NCBI RefSeq assembly: GCF_013166595.1
Contig: NZ_JABKKG010000004.1
Location: 310,001-374,000, forward strand
Direction: 5' to 3'
DNA from: Palleniella intestinalis
GTDB lineage: Bacteria; Bacteroidota; Bacteroidia; Bacteroidales; Bacteroidaceae
DNA: 64,000 nucleotides
The position numbers and the translations under genes are program-made. The notes under the pieces were generated by a model. The model was not told where the DNA came from. It saw nothing but the letters and a program-made list of their open reading frames with translations, and searched no databases. This document shows, in pieces, positions 52,319-63,320 of this stretch. Each line of letters starts with the position of its first letter. The first letter of the stretch is position 1.

Positions 52319-54103
52319 TTACATGCGTTCAGGCACCTCGATGCCGAGGAGAGCCATGCCGTTCTTGATAGTCTTTGCCACGTTCTGTGCGAGGAGCAGG
52401 CGGAACTGCTTCTGCTCGTCGGTGTCAGCATTGAGGATGCTGTAGTCGTGGTAGAACTGGTTGAACTGCTTTGTCAGTTCGTAGCAGTAGCTTGCTATGC
52501 CGGAAGGAGAATAGTCTGTTCCTGCCTGAGCAACCACAGCGGCATAGTCGTTGATTTTCTGTATGAGGTCAACCTCCTTCTGTGCCAATGCAATGTCGGT
52601 GCATTTAGCCTCGATGCCCTGCTCGGCAGCCTTGCGGAGGATAGAGCGGATACGTGCATAGGTGTACTGGATGAAAGGACCTGTGTTGCCGTTGAAGTCG
52701 ATTGACTCCTCAGGGTTGAAGAGCATGTTCTTGCGGGCGTCAACCTTCAGGATGAAATACTTCAAAGCACCGAGACCCACGATGCGTGCAATCTCCTGCT
52801 TCTCCTCCTCAGTCATGTCAGCATTCTTGCCAAGTTCGTCACTTGTACGGCGTGCATCCTCAATCATTGCAGCCATAAGTTCGTCGGCATCGACCACAGT
52901 TCCCTCACGGGACTTCATCTTTCCGTTAGGCAGCTCAACCATGCCGTAAGAGAAATGCACAAGGTCCTTACCCCATTTGAAGCCGAGTTTGTCAAGGAGC
53001 AGTGAGAGAACCTGGAAATGATAGTTCTGCTCGTTGCCAACGACATAAATCATCTTGTCGATAGGGTAGTCCTGATAGCGCAGCTTTGCAGTGCCGATGT
53101 CCTGAGTCATGTACACAGATGTGCCGTCGCTTCTGAGCAGAAGCTTCTCGTCCAGACCGTCCTCTGTGAGATTTGCCCATACGGAATTGTCGTCACGGCG
53201 GTAGAAGATGCCCTTTGCAAGACCTTCCTCAACCTTCTCCTTGCCTTCGAGATAAGTCTGAGACTCATAGTAAATCTTGTCGAATCCGACACCCATCATC
53301 TTGTAGGTCTCGTCGAATCCCGCATAAACCCATTCGTTCATGCGAGCCCAAAGGGCACGAACCTCAGGGTCGTTGTTCTCCCATTTCACAAGCATGTCAT
53401 GCGCTTCCTTAATCAGCGGTGCTTCCTGCTTCGCCTTTTCCTCATCCATGCCCTGCGCCATGAGTTCCTTCACCTCCTCGCGGTAGTGCTTGTCGAAAGC
53501 CACATAGTAGTCGCCGATGAGGTGGTCGCCCTTCTTTCCGCTTGTCTCTGGTGTCTCGCCGTTGCCGTACTTCAGCCAAGCGAGCATTGATTTGCAGATG
53601 TGTATGCCACGGTCGTTGACGATGTTTGTCTTCACAACCTTATGTCCGTTGGCCTCCATGATACGGCTCAGTGACCATCCGAGGAGGTTGTTGCGCACAT
53701 GTCCGAGGTGCAGAGGCTTGTTAGTGTTAGGAGAAGAGTACTCAATCATGACGAGGTCGCTCTCCTCTGTCGCCTTTTTCTCGCCGAAATGCTCATCGGC
53801 AGAGATTGCTGCAAGCATCTCTCGCCATGCGTTGTCAGCGACAGAGAGGTTAAGAAAGCCCTTCACTACGTTGTAGGCGGACACGATGCCACTATGCTCA
53901 ACGAGTTCTTTTCCAATCTCTTCGCCAACCTCCTCCGGCTTTTTCTTTGCGATTTTCACGAAAGGGAACACCACAAGAGTGAGGTTTCCCTCGAATTCCG
54001 CGCGTGTCTTCTGCAGTTGCACGCTCTTCTTCTCCGGCTCTATGCCGTACAAAGTCTTGACAGCTTCAATGGCTGCCTGCTGTATTCTTTCTTCTATGTT
54101 CAT
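52319..54103 (-). CDS. argS: Arginyl-tRNA synthetase
   Basis: A 594-aa class I synthetase charging tRNA-Arg. The N-terminal Add1 domain is at about 1-110, the HIGH-type motif SPNTNKPLHLGHVRNN at about 122-137 and the KMSK-type motif GKMKSREGTVVD at about 350-360. The C-terminal DALR anticodon-binding domain includes NGMALLGIEVPERM at the end. The start at 54103 (MNIEERIQQAAIE) matches homologs; the frame upstream to 54169 does not. It is a single-gene unit with a terminator hairpin, divergent from cysK. Confidence 0.96.
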   Translation of the reverse strand: MNIEERIQQAAIEAVKTLYGIEPEKKSVQLQKTRAEFEGNLTLVVFPFVKIAKKKPEEVGEEIGKELVEHSGIVSAYNVVKGFLNLSVADNAWREMLAAISADEHFGEKKATEESDLVMIEYSSPNTNKPLHLGHVRNNLLGWSLSRIMEANGHKVVKTNIVNDRGIHICKSMLAWLKYGNGETPETSGKKGDHLIGDYYVAFDKHYREEVKELMAQGMDEEKAKQEAPLIKEAHDMLVKWENNDPEVRALWARMNEWVYAGFDETYKMMGVGFDKIYYESQTYLEGKEKVEEGLAKGIFYRRDDNSVWANLTEDGLDEKLLLRSDGTSVYMTQDIGTAKLRYQDYPIDKMIYVVGNEQNYHFQVLSLLLDKLGFKWGKDLVHFSYGMVELPNGKMKSREGTVVDADELMAAMIEDARRTSDELGKNADMTEEEKQEIARIVGLGALKYFILKVDARKNMLFNPEESIDFNGNTGPFIQYTYARIRSILRKAAEQGIEAKCTDIALAQKEVDLIQKINDYAAVVAQAGTDYSPSGIASYCYELTKQFNQFYHDYSILNADTDEQKQFRLLLAQNVAKTIKNGMALLGIEVPERM

Positions 54104-54398
54104 ATTCAGTGTAATTTTCTTTTTGCAGGTTCTTTTGGCGGTCACAGGCTGTTGTCTGTGGTACGCCATAGCCTTACATTACATGTAAGTGTGCAAATTT
54201 CGTGAAAATTTCTGATATATGCAAAAATTTCAACATTTTTTAGAAAAGTTAGCGTAAAAGCCTGTCAGTCTGTTTTGTATTGTTCGGGACATGGCAATCG
54301 GTGCTTTTGCGCTGTCATAATCGGTATTTCTGCGTAAAAACATGATATTTCCTGTCTTTTTGTCAGTGTGTCGTGGGTATTTTGTGTTGGAAATGAAT

Positions 54399-54429
54399 TT
54401 GGAATGTAGTAGCAAAGTTTGTATCTTTG
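54399..54429 (+). promoter_or_regulatory. cysK promoter
   Basis: TTG (54399-54401), a 20-nt spacer and TATCTTTG (54422-54429), 42 bp before the cysK ATG. The rest of the 370-bp gap to argS (54104-54398) holds no gene I can see, only a TTACATGTAA palindrome near 54180. Confidence 0.7.
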
Positions 54430-54471
54430 CAGGGGAAAACTTTTGTGAATCATTAAAAAAGGCATTTGACT

Positions 54472-55419
54472 ATGACAAAGATTGCAAGACAACTGACGGA
54501 GCTTATCGGAAGCACCCCTCTTCTTGAACTTACCAGATTTTCCACGGCGAAAGGGCTTCTCGTGCCACTTGTCGCCAAGATAGAGTATTTCAATCCGGGT
54601 GGAAGCGTGAAGGACCGCATCGCCCTCGCCATGATAGAGGATGCGGAGCGTAAAGGATTGCTGAAGCCCGGTGCGACAATCATCGAACCGACAAGTGGGA
54701 ATACCGGCGTTGGGCTTGCACTTGTTGCAGCAGTGAAAGGTTATAAGCTGATTCTAACCATGCCCGAGACGATGAGCGTTGAGCGCCGCAACCTTGTCAA
54801 AGCCTATGGTGCGGAAGTGTGCCTGACAGCAGGAAAGGATGGCATGTCAGGTGCAGTGCGTGCTGCGGAGGAACTTCGTGACAGCATTCCGGGCAGCATT
54901 ATCCTTCAGCAGTTTGAGAATCCGGCAAATCCGGCGCGCCATTATGCCACTACAGGCCCGGAGATATGGCAGCAGACAGATGGCAAAGTGGACATCTTTG
55001 TGGCAGGTGTTGGCACGGGCGGAACCATTTCCGGTGTGGCGAGATACCTGAAAGAGCGTAATCCTTCTGTAAAGATTGTCGCTGTGGAGCCTGCATCCTC
55101 ACCGATACTTAACGGTGGCCAAAGCGGTCCGCATAAGATTCAGGGAATCGGCGCGAACTTTGTGCCGAAGACTTATGACGCTTCCCTTGTCGATGAAGTG
55201 CTTGATGTGGAAAACGATGCCGCAATCCTTGCAGGGCGTGAGGTTGCCGCAATGGAAGGCCTGCTTGTCGGAATATCCTCAGGCGCAGCTCTTTATGCCG
55301 CTACGGAGGTTGCCAAGCGTCCGGAGAACAGTGGCAAGAAGATTGTTGTCATGCTGCCGGATACAGGCGAACGCTATCTTTCTACCGAACTGTATGATTT
55401 TGAAAACTATCCACTTTAG
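54472..55419 (+). CDS. cysK: Cysteine synthase A (O-acetylserine sulfhydrylase)
   Basis: A 315-aa PLP enzyme that makes cysteine from O-acetylserine and sulfide. The PLP Lys is in [14 protein letters not shown] (about 42-55). [18 protein letters not shown] binds the substrate and cofactor phosphate, and [19 protein letters not shown] is the second phosphate loop. The frame opens at a TTG 6 bp earlier; the ATG at 54472 is the start. It has its own promoter (54399-54429). Length and motifs are normal. Confidence 0.96.
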   Translation: MTKIARQLTELIGSTPLLELTRFSTAKGLLVPLVAKIEYFNPGGSVKDRIALAMIEDAERKGLLKPGATIIEPTSGNTGVGLALVAAVKGYKLILTMPETMSVERRNLVKAYGAEVCLTAGKDGMSGAVRAAEELRDSIPGSIILQQFENPANPARHYATTGPEIWQQTDGKVDIFVAGVGTGGTISGVARYLKERNPSVKIVAVEPASSPILNGGQSGPHKIQGIGANFVPKTYDASLVDEVLDVENDAAILAGREVAAMEGLLVGISSGAALYAATEVAKRPENSGKKIVVMLPDTGERYLSTELYDFENYPL

Positions 55420-55509
55420 AATACGTTTGGTATAATGAGATGTGGACTGGCAATACAGCCTGTCAAGGGATAGCCACACACGCATGTCGCAATATATTTG
55501 CGCAAAAGG

Positions 55510-55540
55510 TTGTATTATTGCATATTTTTTTGTACTTTTG
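55510..55540 (+). promoter_or_regulatory. leuS promoter and long leader
   Basis: TTG (55510-55512), a 20-nt spacer and TACTTTTG (55533-55540). The transcript would have a leader of about 138 nt before the leuS ATG, with a GC-rich, foldable segment (55610-55660). Attenuation or RNA control is possible but unproven. Confidence 0.65.
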
Positions 55541-55684
55541 CACAGATTATAAAATAAACAAGGTGCATTGCCGTTGTCAGTTTATAACGGGGATGTGCCT
55601 TTTCAGGGAATGCCACAAGCGATGGCGCGTGTGCCGTCGGGCGGCTTTCTGTAACCGTAATGCGAAAACAACAAAACAAAAGCA

Positions 55685-58522
55685 ATGGAATATAACTTCA
55701 GAGAAATCGAGAAAAAATGGCAGGCGGAATGGGTGAAGAACAACACCTACAAGGTCTGCGAGGATGAGAACAAGAAGAAATTTTATGTGCTCAACATGTT
55801 CCCTTACCCTTCGGGAGCGGGACTTCATGTCGGTCATCCGCTGGGATATATCGCCAGTGACATCTATGCACGCTTCAAGCGCCTGCAGGGCTTCAATGTC
55901 CTCAACCCTATGGGCTACGACGCTTACGGTCTTCCTGCAGAGCAGTATGCCATACAGACGGGACAGCATCCAGAGAAGACGACTTTCGACAACATCGGCC
56001 GCTACCGCGAGCAGCTTGACAAGATAGGCTTCTGCTTTGACTGGAGCCGTGAGATACGCACCTGCACTCCTGACTACTACCATTGGACACAGTGGGCGTT
56101 CCGGAAGATGTTTGGCAGCTACTATTGCAACGCTTCCCGGCAGGCACGCCCTATCTCTGAGTTGGAGGCGGCTTTCGCTGCAAAAGGCACAGAGGGACTT
56201 GACGCTGCTTGCAGCGAGGAACTGTCGTTCACTGCTGAGGAGTGGAACGCAAAGACTGAGAAGGAGAAGTCAGACATCCTCATGAACTACCGCATAGCCT
56301 TTATGGGTGAGACAATGGTCAACTGGTGTGCCGGTCTCGGAACTGTGCTTGCCAACGACGAGGTAGTCGATGGAGTGTCTGTCCGTGGCGGTTTCCCTGT
56401 GGAGCAGAAGAAGATGCGCCAATGGTGTCTCCGTGTCTCCGCATACAGCCAAAGGCTGCTTGACGGTCTTGAGACAGTGGAGTGGAGCGAGTCAATCAAG
56501 GAGACACAGCGCAACTGGATTGGCAGAAGTGAAGGCACGGAGGTGCAGATAAAGGTTGACGGCACGGAGAATGGTTTCACAATCTTCACCACACGTGCCG
56601 ACACAATGTTCGGTGTGACATTCTTTGTCCTCGCTCCTGAGAGTGACCTTGTCAGCCTTGTCACCACAGAAGACAAGAAGGCAGAGGTTGAGGAGTACAT
56701 AAAGTATGTGAAGAGCCGCACAGAGCGTGAGCGCATGATAGACCATACTGTGACAGGTGTATTCTCCGGAGCATACGGAATAAACCCTATCACAGGCGAC
56801 AAATGTCCGATTTACATCTCAGAATATGTGCTTGCCGGCTATGGCACAGGAGCTATTATGGCAGTGCCTGCCCATGACTCGCGCGACTATGCTTTCGCAA
56901 AGCATTTCAATCTGCCTATAATCCCACTTGTCGAAGGTGCGGATGTGAGTGAGGAGTCTTACGATGCGAAGGAAGGAATCGTGATGAATTCGCCAATGCC
57001 GGGAAAGACTGCCTTCGAGGGATTCTCACTCAACGGCATGACAATCAAGGAGGCTATCGCTGCCACCAAGAAGTTTGTCTCCGAGCATAACCTCGGCCGC
57101 GTGAAGGTGAACTACCGTCTGCGTGACGCAATCTTCTCCCGTCAGAGATATTGGGGCGAGCCGTTCCCTGTGTATTACAAGAACGGTGTGCCGACAATGA
57201 TACCTGAGGAGTGTCTCCCTATCGAGCTTCCGCAGGTGAAGGACTTCAAGCCTACTGCCACAGGCGAGCCGCCTTTGGGCAATGCGCAGTTGTGGGCGTG
57301 GGATGAGGCGAACAAGAAGATTGTCGACAAGGCTCTTGTGGACGAGAAGACAGTGTTCCCTATCGAACTGTACACCATGCCCGGTTTTGCAGGTTCTTCT
57401 GCATATTACCTCCGCTATATGGATCCGAAGAACAGCGAGTGCCTTGTCAGCGAGAATGCAGCAAGCTACTGGCAGAATGTAGACCTCTATGTCGGCGGTT
57501 CGGAGCATGCCACAGGTCACCTCATCTATTCACGCTTCTGGAACAAGTTCCTCTACGACCTCGGTGTGTCAAAGAAGGAAGAGCCATTCCGTAAACTTGT
57601 CAATCAGGGCATGATTCAGGGACGCTCAAACTTTGTTTACCGCATAAAGGACACCAACACTTTTGTGTCTCTTGACAAGAAAGAAGGCTTGGATGTAACA
57701 CCAATCCATGTGGACGTGAACATTGTTTCCGGCGACATCCTTGATGTTGAAGCGTTCAAGAACTGGCGTCCGGAGTACAATGACGCGGAATTCATTCTTA
57801 ACGATGAAGGAAAGTATGTCTGCGGATGGGCTGTGGAGAAGATGTCAAAGTCAATGTTCAACGTTGTCAACCCTGACATGATTGTCGAGAAATATGGTGC
57901 TGACACACTGCGCCTGTACGAGATGTTCCTCGGTCCTGTCGAGCAGTCAAAGCCATGGGACACCAACGGCATTGACGGATGCCACCGATTCCTGAAGAAG
58001 TTCTGGGGACTTTTCTATGACCGCGAGGGCAATTTCATGCCTGACGCTGAGGCAAAGGCTACTGCCGAGCAGGAGAAGTCTCTGCACAAGCTCATAAAGA
58101 AAGTGACACAGGACATCGAGCAGTTCTCTTACAACACATCAATCGCAGCATTCATGATTGCTGTCGGCGAACTTTCAAAATGCCGTGACAAGGCTGTCCT
58201 GAAGGAACTTGTCATCCTTCTTGCGCCTTTCGCTCCTCATATTGCCGAGGAACTGTGGGCTGCTCTCGGAGAGACAACTACCGTCTGTGACGCACAGTGG
58301 CCTGTGTGGGATGAGAAGAAAATGGTGGATTCCGAGATAACAATGCCTGTGCAGTTCTGCGGAAAGACACGCTTCACCATACAGCTCCCTGCGGGAATCT
58401 CCAAGGAGGATGCCGAGAAGGCGGCTCTTGCTGATGAGCGCACGGCACGATACACTGACGGCAAGCAGATTGTCAAAATCATCGTTGTGCCGGGAAGAAT
58501 CATAAACATTGTGGTGAAATAG
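55685..58522 (+). CDS. leuS: Leucyl-tRNA synthetase
   Basis: A 945-aa class I synthetase charging tRNA-Leu. The HIGH-type motif [18 protein letters not shown] is at about residues 38-55. The editing (CP1) domain lies at about 220-430, with [19 protein letters not shown]. The KMSK motif is [15 protein letters not shown] at about 715-730. The anticodon-binding domain and C-terminal domain follow. An insertion of about 40 residues near 170-200 ([19 protein letters not shown]) precedes CP1 and is common in Bacteroidetes. The 10-bp repeat array begins at its stop codon. Confidence 0.97.
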   Translation: MEYNFREIEKKWQAEWVKNNTYKVCEDENKKKFYVLNMFPYPSGAGLHVGHPLGYIASDIYARFKRLQGFNVLNPMGYDAYGLPAEQYAIQTGQHPEKTTFDNIGRYREQLDKIGFCFDWSREIRTCTPDYYHWTQWAFRKMFGSYYCNASRQARPISELEAAFAAKGTEGLDAACSEELSFTAEEWNAKTEKEKSDILMNYRIAFMGETMVNWCAGLGTVLANDEVVDGVSVRGGFPVEQKKMRQWCLRVSAYSQRLLDGLETVEWSESIKETQRNWIGRSEGTEVQIKVDGTENGFTIFTTRADTMFGVTFFVLAPESDLVSLVTTEDKKAEVEEYIKYVKSRTERERMIDHTVTGVFSGAYGINPITGDKCPIYISEYVLAGYGTGAIMAVPAHDSRDYAFAKHFNLPIIPLVEGADVSEESYDAKEGIVMNSPMPGKTAFEGFSLNGMTIKEAIAATKKFVSEHNLGRVKVNYRLRDAIFSRQRYWGEPFPVYYKNGVPTMIPEECLPIELPQVKDFKPTATGEPPLGNAQLWAWDEANKKIVDKALVDEKTVFPIELYTMPGFAGSSAYYLRYMDPKNSECLVSENAASYWQNVDLYVGGSEHATGHLIYSRFWNKFLYDLGVSKKEEPFRKLVNQGMIQGRSNFVYRIKDTNTFVSLDKKEGLDVTPIHVDVNIVSGDILDVEAFKNWRPEYNDAEFILNDEGKYVCGWAVEKMSKSMFNVVNPDMIVEKYGADTLRLYEMFLGPVEQSKPWDTNGIDGCHRFLKKFWGLFYDREGNFMPDAEAKATAEQEKSLHKLIKKVTQDIEQFSYNTSIAAFMIAVGELSKCRDKAVLKELVILLAPFAPHIAEELWAALGETTTVCDAQWPVWDEKKMVDSEITMPVQFCGKTRFTIQLPAGISKEDAEKAALADERTARYTDGKQIVKIIVVPGRIINIVVK

Positions 58523-58592
58523 TTGTCATGATGCGTTAAGGTTGCCATGGTTGGTCATGATTAATCATGATGCATCATGTTGCAACCTGATA
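58523..58592. repeat. 10-bp-period palindromic tandem array
   Basis: Seven blocks of about 10 bp, CATG recurring every 10 bp near 58545, 58555, 58565 and 58575. TCATGATTAATCATGA is a 16-bp perfect palindrome and GGTTGC near 58540 pairs with GCAACC at the right end. It begins at the first base after the leuS stop. Confidence 0.75.
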
Positions 58593-58606
58593 AATAAACA
58601 AGAATA

Positions 58607-58630
58607 GAAGGGAGTTTTTATCCTCCCTTC
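58607..58630 (+). terminator. leuS terminator
   Basis: GAAGGGAG pairs with CTCCCTTC over an 8-nt loop and is followed by a T-rich run (CCTCTTTTC), 84 bp after the leuS stop. Confidence 0.75.
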
Positions 58631-58669
58631 CTCTTTTCAAAAAAGACAAAACAATAAAAACAACCGGTT

Positions 58670-60193
58670 ATGTTGACCAAGGAAATGTTGAACAAGAAAA
58701 GAATCCTGAAGGAAGTGCATGACTACTTCATGGTTCTTGTGGGCACATTCATGTACGCTATTGGTGTGGAGCTGTTCATGCTCCCGTACCAGCTTACCAC
58801 AGGAGGTGTGGCGGGTATCTCGGCTTTGATTTACTATGCCACAGGACTGCAGGTGCCGATAAGCTATGCGCTGATAAACATCACTTTCCTGATTTTCGGT
58901 GCAAGGATTCTCGGACTGAACTTCTGTATCAAGTCGCTTTTCGGCTTTGGCAGTATCACGATGTGGCTGACAGTCCTTGACCCTATTCTCAGAGACCCCG
59001 TGACCCACCAGCTGCCGCAGATTCTCGGCAACGAACTGTTCATGGCGTGCGTGCTCTCTGGTATCCTTGAAGGTCTCGGGCTTGCAATCTGTTTCTATAA
59101 CAACGGCTCCACCGGAGGAACGGACATCATCATAGCCATTGTCAACAAGTACATGAATGTCTCCTTGGGACAGATGATGATGATTTGCGACATCATCATT
59201 GTCAGCAGCAGCTATTTCATTTTCCATGATGTACAGCGTATTATATTCGGCTTCATACTCCTTGTGGTGGCAGCCATGACACTCGACTATTTCATGCGAA
59301 AGCTCTGTCAGGCAGTGGAGTTCAAGGTGTTCTCGCGCAACTATTCCGCCATTGCCGACCGCATAGCGGAGGAAGGCTTCGGAGTGACGGTGCTGTCAGG
59401 TGAAGGCTGGTACACAAAGTCTGAGCGTAACGTCGTGATGTGTGTGTGCAGCAGGCGCTATGCTGAGACAATCATGCGGGCCATACAGTCTGTTGACCCG
59501 TTCTGCTTTGTCTCCGTGACAAACGCCCTCGGAGTATATGGCGAGGGATTTGAGACCATGAAGACAAAGGTAAAGAACCAGAAACCGATACTTGTCTTTG
59601 CCACCAACAGCAAGAACAAACTCGCTGAGGTACGCAGCATACTTGGGGACAGGTTTGAGATACGCTCACTGAAGGAGGTGGGATGCAACGCCGAACTGCC
59701 GGAGACTCATGACACGCTTGAGGAGAATGCTTTGGAGAAAGCACGCTATGTCAATAAATACTACGGCTTTGACTGTTTCGCTGACGACACAGGTCTTGAG
59801 GTTGATGCCCTTGACGGAGCACCGGGAGTCTACTCGGCACGCTATGCCAACATCGAGGATGCAGATTACAATGACCCTCTTGTAGGGGCCGACCATGACT
59901 CTGAGGCGAACATGCGCAAGCTCCTCCATAAGCTTGATGGCAAGGAGAACCGCAAGGCGCGCTTCCGCACCTCCATCGCTCTTATATATAAAGGTAAGGA
60001 GTATTTCTTTGATGGAATCATCAATGGCTCAATCCTTACTGAGAAGCACGGCACGGAGGGCTTCGGCTATGATCCTGTGTTCCGGCCGGAAGGTTATGAC
60101 AAGTCCTTCGCGGAACTTGGGGGGGACATTAAAAACCGCATCTCACATCGTGCTTTGGCGACAGAGAAACTCGCCGGTTTCCTGCTGAAATAA
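58670..60193 (+). CDS. YitT family membrane protein fused to RdgB/HAM1 pyrophosphatase
   Basis: A single 507-aa frame with two domains. Residues about 10-290 are a YitT-type (DUF161) membrane part with five to six helices ([45 protein letters not shown]) and a DUF2179-like cytosolic end ([18 protein letters not shown]). Residues about 304-507 are an RdgB/HAM1-type XTP/dITP diphosphatase ([62 protein letters not shown]). In other Bacteroidales the two are separate adjacent genes. An ATG at 59558 (residue 297) could start the enzyme alone. This fused form is unusual; a missed stop or assembly error must be excluded. Confidence 0.85.
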   Translation: MLTKEMLNKKRILKEVHDYFMVLVGTFMYAIGVELFMLPYQLTTGGVAGISALIYYATGLQVPISYALINITFLIFGARILGLNFCIKSLFGFGSITMWLTVLDPILRDPVTHQLPQILGNELFMACVLSGILEGLGLAICFYNNGSTGGTDIIIAIVNKYMNVSLGQMMMICDIIIVSSSYFIFHDVQRIIFGFILLVVAAMTLDYFMRKLCQAVEFKVFSRNYSAIADRIAEEGFGVTVLSGEGWYTKSERNVVMCVCSRRYAETIMRAIQSVDPFCFVSVTNALGVYGEGFETMKTKVKNQKPILVFATNSKNKLAEVRSILGDRFEIRSLKEVGCNAELPETHDTLEENALEKARYVNKYYGFDCFADDTGLEVDALDGAPGVYSARYANIEDADYNDPLVGADHDSEANMRKLLHKLDGKENRKARFRTSIALIYKGKEYFFDGIINGSILTEKHGTEGFGYDPVFRPEGYDKSFAELGGDIKNRISHRALATEKLAGFLLK

Positions 60194-60206
60194 CAAGGCA
60201 TGGTTA

Positions 60207-61121
60207 ATGAACAGCTATGAGAACACAGAAAAGAAAAGACCGATGATTACAGCGTCAGTAGTAACTTACGACCATCATTTCCTTGACATAGAGCCGGTGT
60301 TGCGAAGTCTCTTCGCATCACCGGTGGATGTCATATATATCATTGACCATTCGGAGCACATGATGCAGTTAGAGGCGGAGCTGAAACAGTTTGCCAAGCG
60401 CGTCCTTACCGGTGAACCGGAACTGCAGAAGCGTGTTGAGGCAGGCATGCAACTCCTCTATTTCCGCCATGACAACAACGGCTATGGAGGCGGACATAAT
60501 TTCGCCATGCGGAAAGCATTGAGCATCGGCAGCGAGTATCATCTTGTGGTGAACCCTGATATATGGTTCGGACCGAGAGTGATACCGGAGCTGAGGAGAT
60601 ACATGGACAAGCATAAGGATGTGGGGCAGATGATGCCGAAAGTCCTTTATCCCAATGGCGAGATACAACGTCTTGCGAAGATGCTTCCCACACCGTTTGA
60701 CATGTTCGGACGGCTATGTCTGCCGAAGTGCATCATCAACAAGCGCAACCGCCGTTTTGAACTGGAATATTCGGGCTTCAATATGGTGCTAAACGTGCCC
60801 TTCCTTTCCGGATGTTTCATGTTCTTCCGCATGTCCGCGATACAGGAGATAAACATGTTCGATGAACATTTCTTCCTCTATGGCGAGGACATCGACATCT
60901 CGCGACGCATGAATGAGAGGTACAAGACCCTCTATTATCCGAAAGTGCCGGTCTATCATAAGTTCAGCCGCGGCTCAAGGCACAGTCTGCATCTCCTCCT
61001 TGTGCATATATTCAGCATCTGCAAGTATTTCAACAAATGGGGATGGTTCAAGGATGAACAGCGCACAGCCATAAACAACGCCCTGCAGGAACAGATTGAC
61101 AAGGGCGGAATAGTTGACTGA
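60207..61121 (+). CDS. Family 2 glycosyltransferase (rhamnosyltransferase-like)
   Basis: A 304-aa GT-A fold enzyme. ITASVVTYDHHFLDIEPVL is the nucleotide-sugar binding start, NNGYGGGHNFAMRKAL and LVVNPDIWFGPRVIPEL hold the DXD-like Asp, and GCFMFFRMSAIQEINMFDEHFFLYGEDIDISRR holds the acceptor and catalytic ED. It resembles rhamnosyl- or galactosyltransferases of surface polysaccharides. A second ATG 12 codons in (MITASVV) is possible. It lies 13 bp after the YitT-RdgB fusion, so it may be co-transcribed. Confidence 0.9.
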   Translation: MNSYENTEKKRPMITASVVTYDHHFLDIEPVLRSLFASPVDVIYIIDHSEHMMQLEAELKQFAKRVLTGEPELQKRVEAGMQLLYFRHDNNGYGGGHNFAMRKALSIGSEYHLVVNPDIWFGPRVIPELRRYMDKHKDVGQMMPKVLYPNGEIQRLAKMLPTPFDMFGRLCLPKCIINKRNRRFELEYSGFNMVLNVPFLSGCFMFFRMSAIQEINMFDEHFFLYGEDIDISRRMNERYKTLYYPKVPVYHKFSRGSRHSLHLLLVHIFSICKYFNKWGWFKDEQRTAINNALQEQIDKGGIVD

Positions 61122-61162
61122 CGGCTTCATTCACTGACACCACTCCATAAAAACAAACACTC

Positions 61163-63292
61163 ATGAGACGAATCCTCCTATCCATCCTTACCGTCCTATC
61201 CCTTACGGCGGCAGCCGAAGAGATAGGGAAGTGGACTCTCTTCCCAAGCTACTACAACATCACACAGGTGGAGCCTGCCGGCACGGATGTCTTTGCGCTT
61301 GCCTCCGGAAGCCTCTATTCCCTGCACCTTTCCGACAACTCCCTGACCACTTATTATAAGGATGATGTCTCGTCGTCCCTTGACGGAGGATGCCTTTCAA
61401 GCAGTGGTATAGGACGGATAGCATGGTGTGAAATGGCAAAAAGACTGATAGTGGCTTACGAAAACCACAAGATAGACCTGCTGTCTGTTGACAAGGATGT
61501 CAGGACTTTCACGGACCTTGCCGACAAGCAGATGACAGGCGACAAAACAATATATAATATATGTGTCTTTGGACGGCATGCGTATGTCTGCACAGGATTC
61601 GGCATCATGAAGTTCGACGCCGTCGAAGAGTATGTCGTTGATACATACAACCTCGGCATAAAGGTCAATGATGCTTTCGTGAACTCCACACACATCTATG
61701 CCCTGACAGACGAAGGAGTGAAGCGCGCACCGTTAAGCAGCAATCTGCTCAATAAAGATTCATGGACAGACAGTGGCGATGACTGGAGCACTCTGAAGCC
61801 GTCCAAGAACCTTTCCAACACTTTTGGCACACTCTTCCATGACAACAAGAACAACTGCTATTGGGGAAATGACTCGGAAGGAAAGCTCACACGATACGAG
61901 GAGGATGAATATGGCACGATGCAGCAGACAAGCAGCGGTGTTGTGCCTGACGGCCCTCTGTCGAACAGAGCGTGGAGATTGTACCTTCATGACGGCAAAC
62001 TCTTTGCCACATGTGGTAATTTCAGTTTTGGAATGCCCGATTGGACAATCCCCGGTTTAGTGCAGATTTATGATAGAAACTCATGGACAAAGCTCACTGA
62101 CCCCGGCAAAATGACGGGTGATGACTATCTTCACGCCAATTGCATGGTGTTTGATCCGTTGGACAAGAACCACTTTTGGGTAGGCGCATATTCAGGACTC
62201 TATGAGTATAAGGACAATATTCCTGTCAACGCCTATAACTCCAAAAACAGTTCACTGTCACCAATATATGAGATTGACGAGCGTTATTCGGTCATCTGCT
62301 CCATGGTCTACGACCCGGACGGCAACCTTTGGGCGATGAACGGATGGTGCGACGTGCCATTGGTAAGGTTCTCCCGTGACGGGAAATCACAGTCATTCCC
62401 ACAGAAGGAAATATCATTTGGTGACGTTACAAACGTTGATGCTCAGAAAGCATTCGTCAGTCCTACAAACGGCTATCTATGGTGGTGCAATAATATTTGG
62501 AAAAATATTGCTGTCTACCGTTACGACTGGAAGAACAACAGTTTGACAGTATTCAACAACTTTGTAAATGAAGACGGTGCACAAATAGCTTGTAACATGA
62601 TGCCCGGGATAGCAGAGGATAAAGAAGGAAACATCTGGGTGGCAACCGATGGCGGTCCGTTCTACATCCCACGTGCAGATGCCGCCGGCAGTGATGGCAA
62701 CATCCTGTTCGTCCAACACAAGGTTCCGCGAAATGACGGGACAAACTATGCCGACTATCTCCTTGCCGGTGTGCCTGTAAGGACTATCGCCGTTGACGCT
62801 GCCAATCGTAAATGGATGGGTACATCGGGAGCAGGAGCCTACTTGATAAGTAGCGACAACAACAATGAAATCCATCATTTCACGACAGAAAACTCGCCAC
62901 TTCTTTCAAATACAGTCTTTGATATTCTCATTGATTACGCAACCGGCATCGTCTATTTCGCGACAGATAAAGGAATATGCGCCTATCAAGGTGATGTCAG
63001 CAATGCCAATGCTGAAGGAATGGCAAAAGAGACAGTGTGGGCATACCCTAACCCTGTCACACCTGAACATACAGGCATGATTACTGTTGTAGGGCTTACT
63101 CCCGGCGCACAAGTGAAGATTCTCACCGCTTCAGGGCAGCTTGTCAACGAAGGGACATGCTCCGGAGGTTCCTACCAATGGGACGGATGCGACATGAAAG
63201 GCAGGAAAGTGGCATCGGGTGTGTATATGGTGAATGTGGCAACCCCGGACGGTGAAAAGGGCGTTGTGACGAAAATAGCCATTGTAAGATAA
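61163..63292 (+). CDS. PorZ-like beta-propeller protein with T9SS C-terminal domain
   Basis: A 709-aa exported protein. The signal peptide MRRILLSILTVLSLTAAA is followed by GKWTLFPSYYNITQVEPAGTDVFAL, the PorZ N-terminal propeller, and two-component-type propeller repeats up to about residue 620 (NIWVATDGGPFYIP, RKWMGTSGAGAYLIS). The last 80 or so residues (VWAYPNPVTPEHTGMITVV to KVASGVYMVNVAT) are the type IX secretion C-terminal domain. PorZ in Porphyromonas gingivalis is part of the sortase complex and binds A-LPS. It is the right length for that class. Here it stands away from other por genes. Confidence 0.88.
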   Translation: MRRILLSILTVLSLTAAAEEIGKWTLFPSYYNITQVEPAGTDVFALASGSLYSLHLSDNSLTTYYKDDVSSSLDGGCLSSSGIGRIAWCEMAKRLIVAYENHKIDLLSVDKDVRTFTDLADKQMTGDKTIYNICVFGRHAYVCTGFGIMKFDAVEEYVVDTYNLGIKVNDAFVNSTHIYALTDEGVKRAPLSSNLLNKDSWTDSGDDWSTLKPSKNLSNTFGTLFHDNKNNCYWGNDSEGKLTRYEEDEYGTMQQTSSGVVPDGPLSNRAWRLYLHDGKLFATCGNFSFGMPDWTIPGLVQIYDRNSWTKLTDPGKMTGDDYLHANCMVFDPLDKNHFWVGAYSGLYEYKDNIPVNAYNSKNSSLSPIYEIDERYSVICSMVYDPDGNLWAMNGWCDVPLVRFSRDGKSQSFPQKEISFGDVTNVDAQKAFVSPTNGYLWWCNNIWKNIAVYRYDWKNNSLTVFNNFVNEDGAQIACNMMPGIAEDKEGNIWVATDGGPFYIPRADAAGSDGNILFVQHKVPRNDGTNYADYLLAGVPVRTIAVDAANRKWMGTSGAGAYLISSDNNNEIHHFTTENSPLLSNTVFDILIDYATGIVYFATDKGICAYQGDVSNANAEGMAKETVWAYPNPVTPEHTGMITVVGLTPGAQVKILTASGQLVNEGTCSGGSYQWDGCDMKGRKVASGVYMVNVATPDGEKGVVTKIAIVR

Positions 63293-63320
63293 CAAGTGAC
63301 AGACAACAAAAAACAGATTA

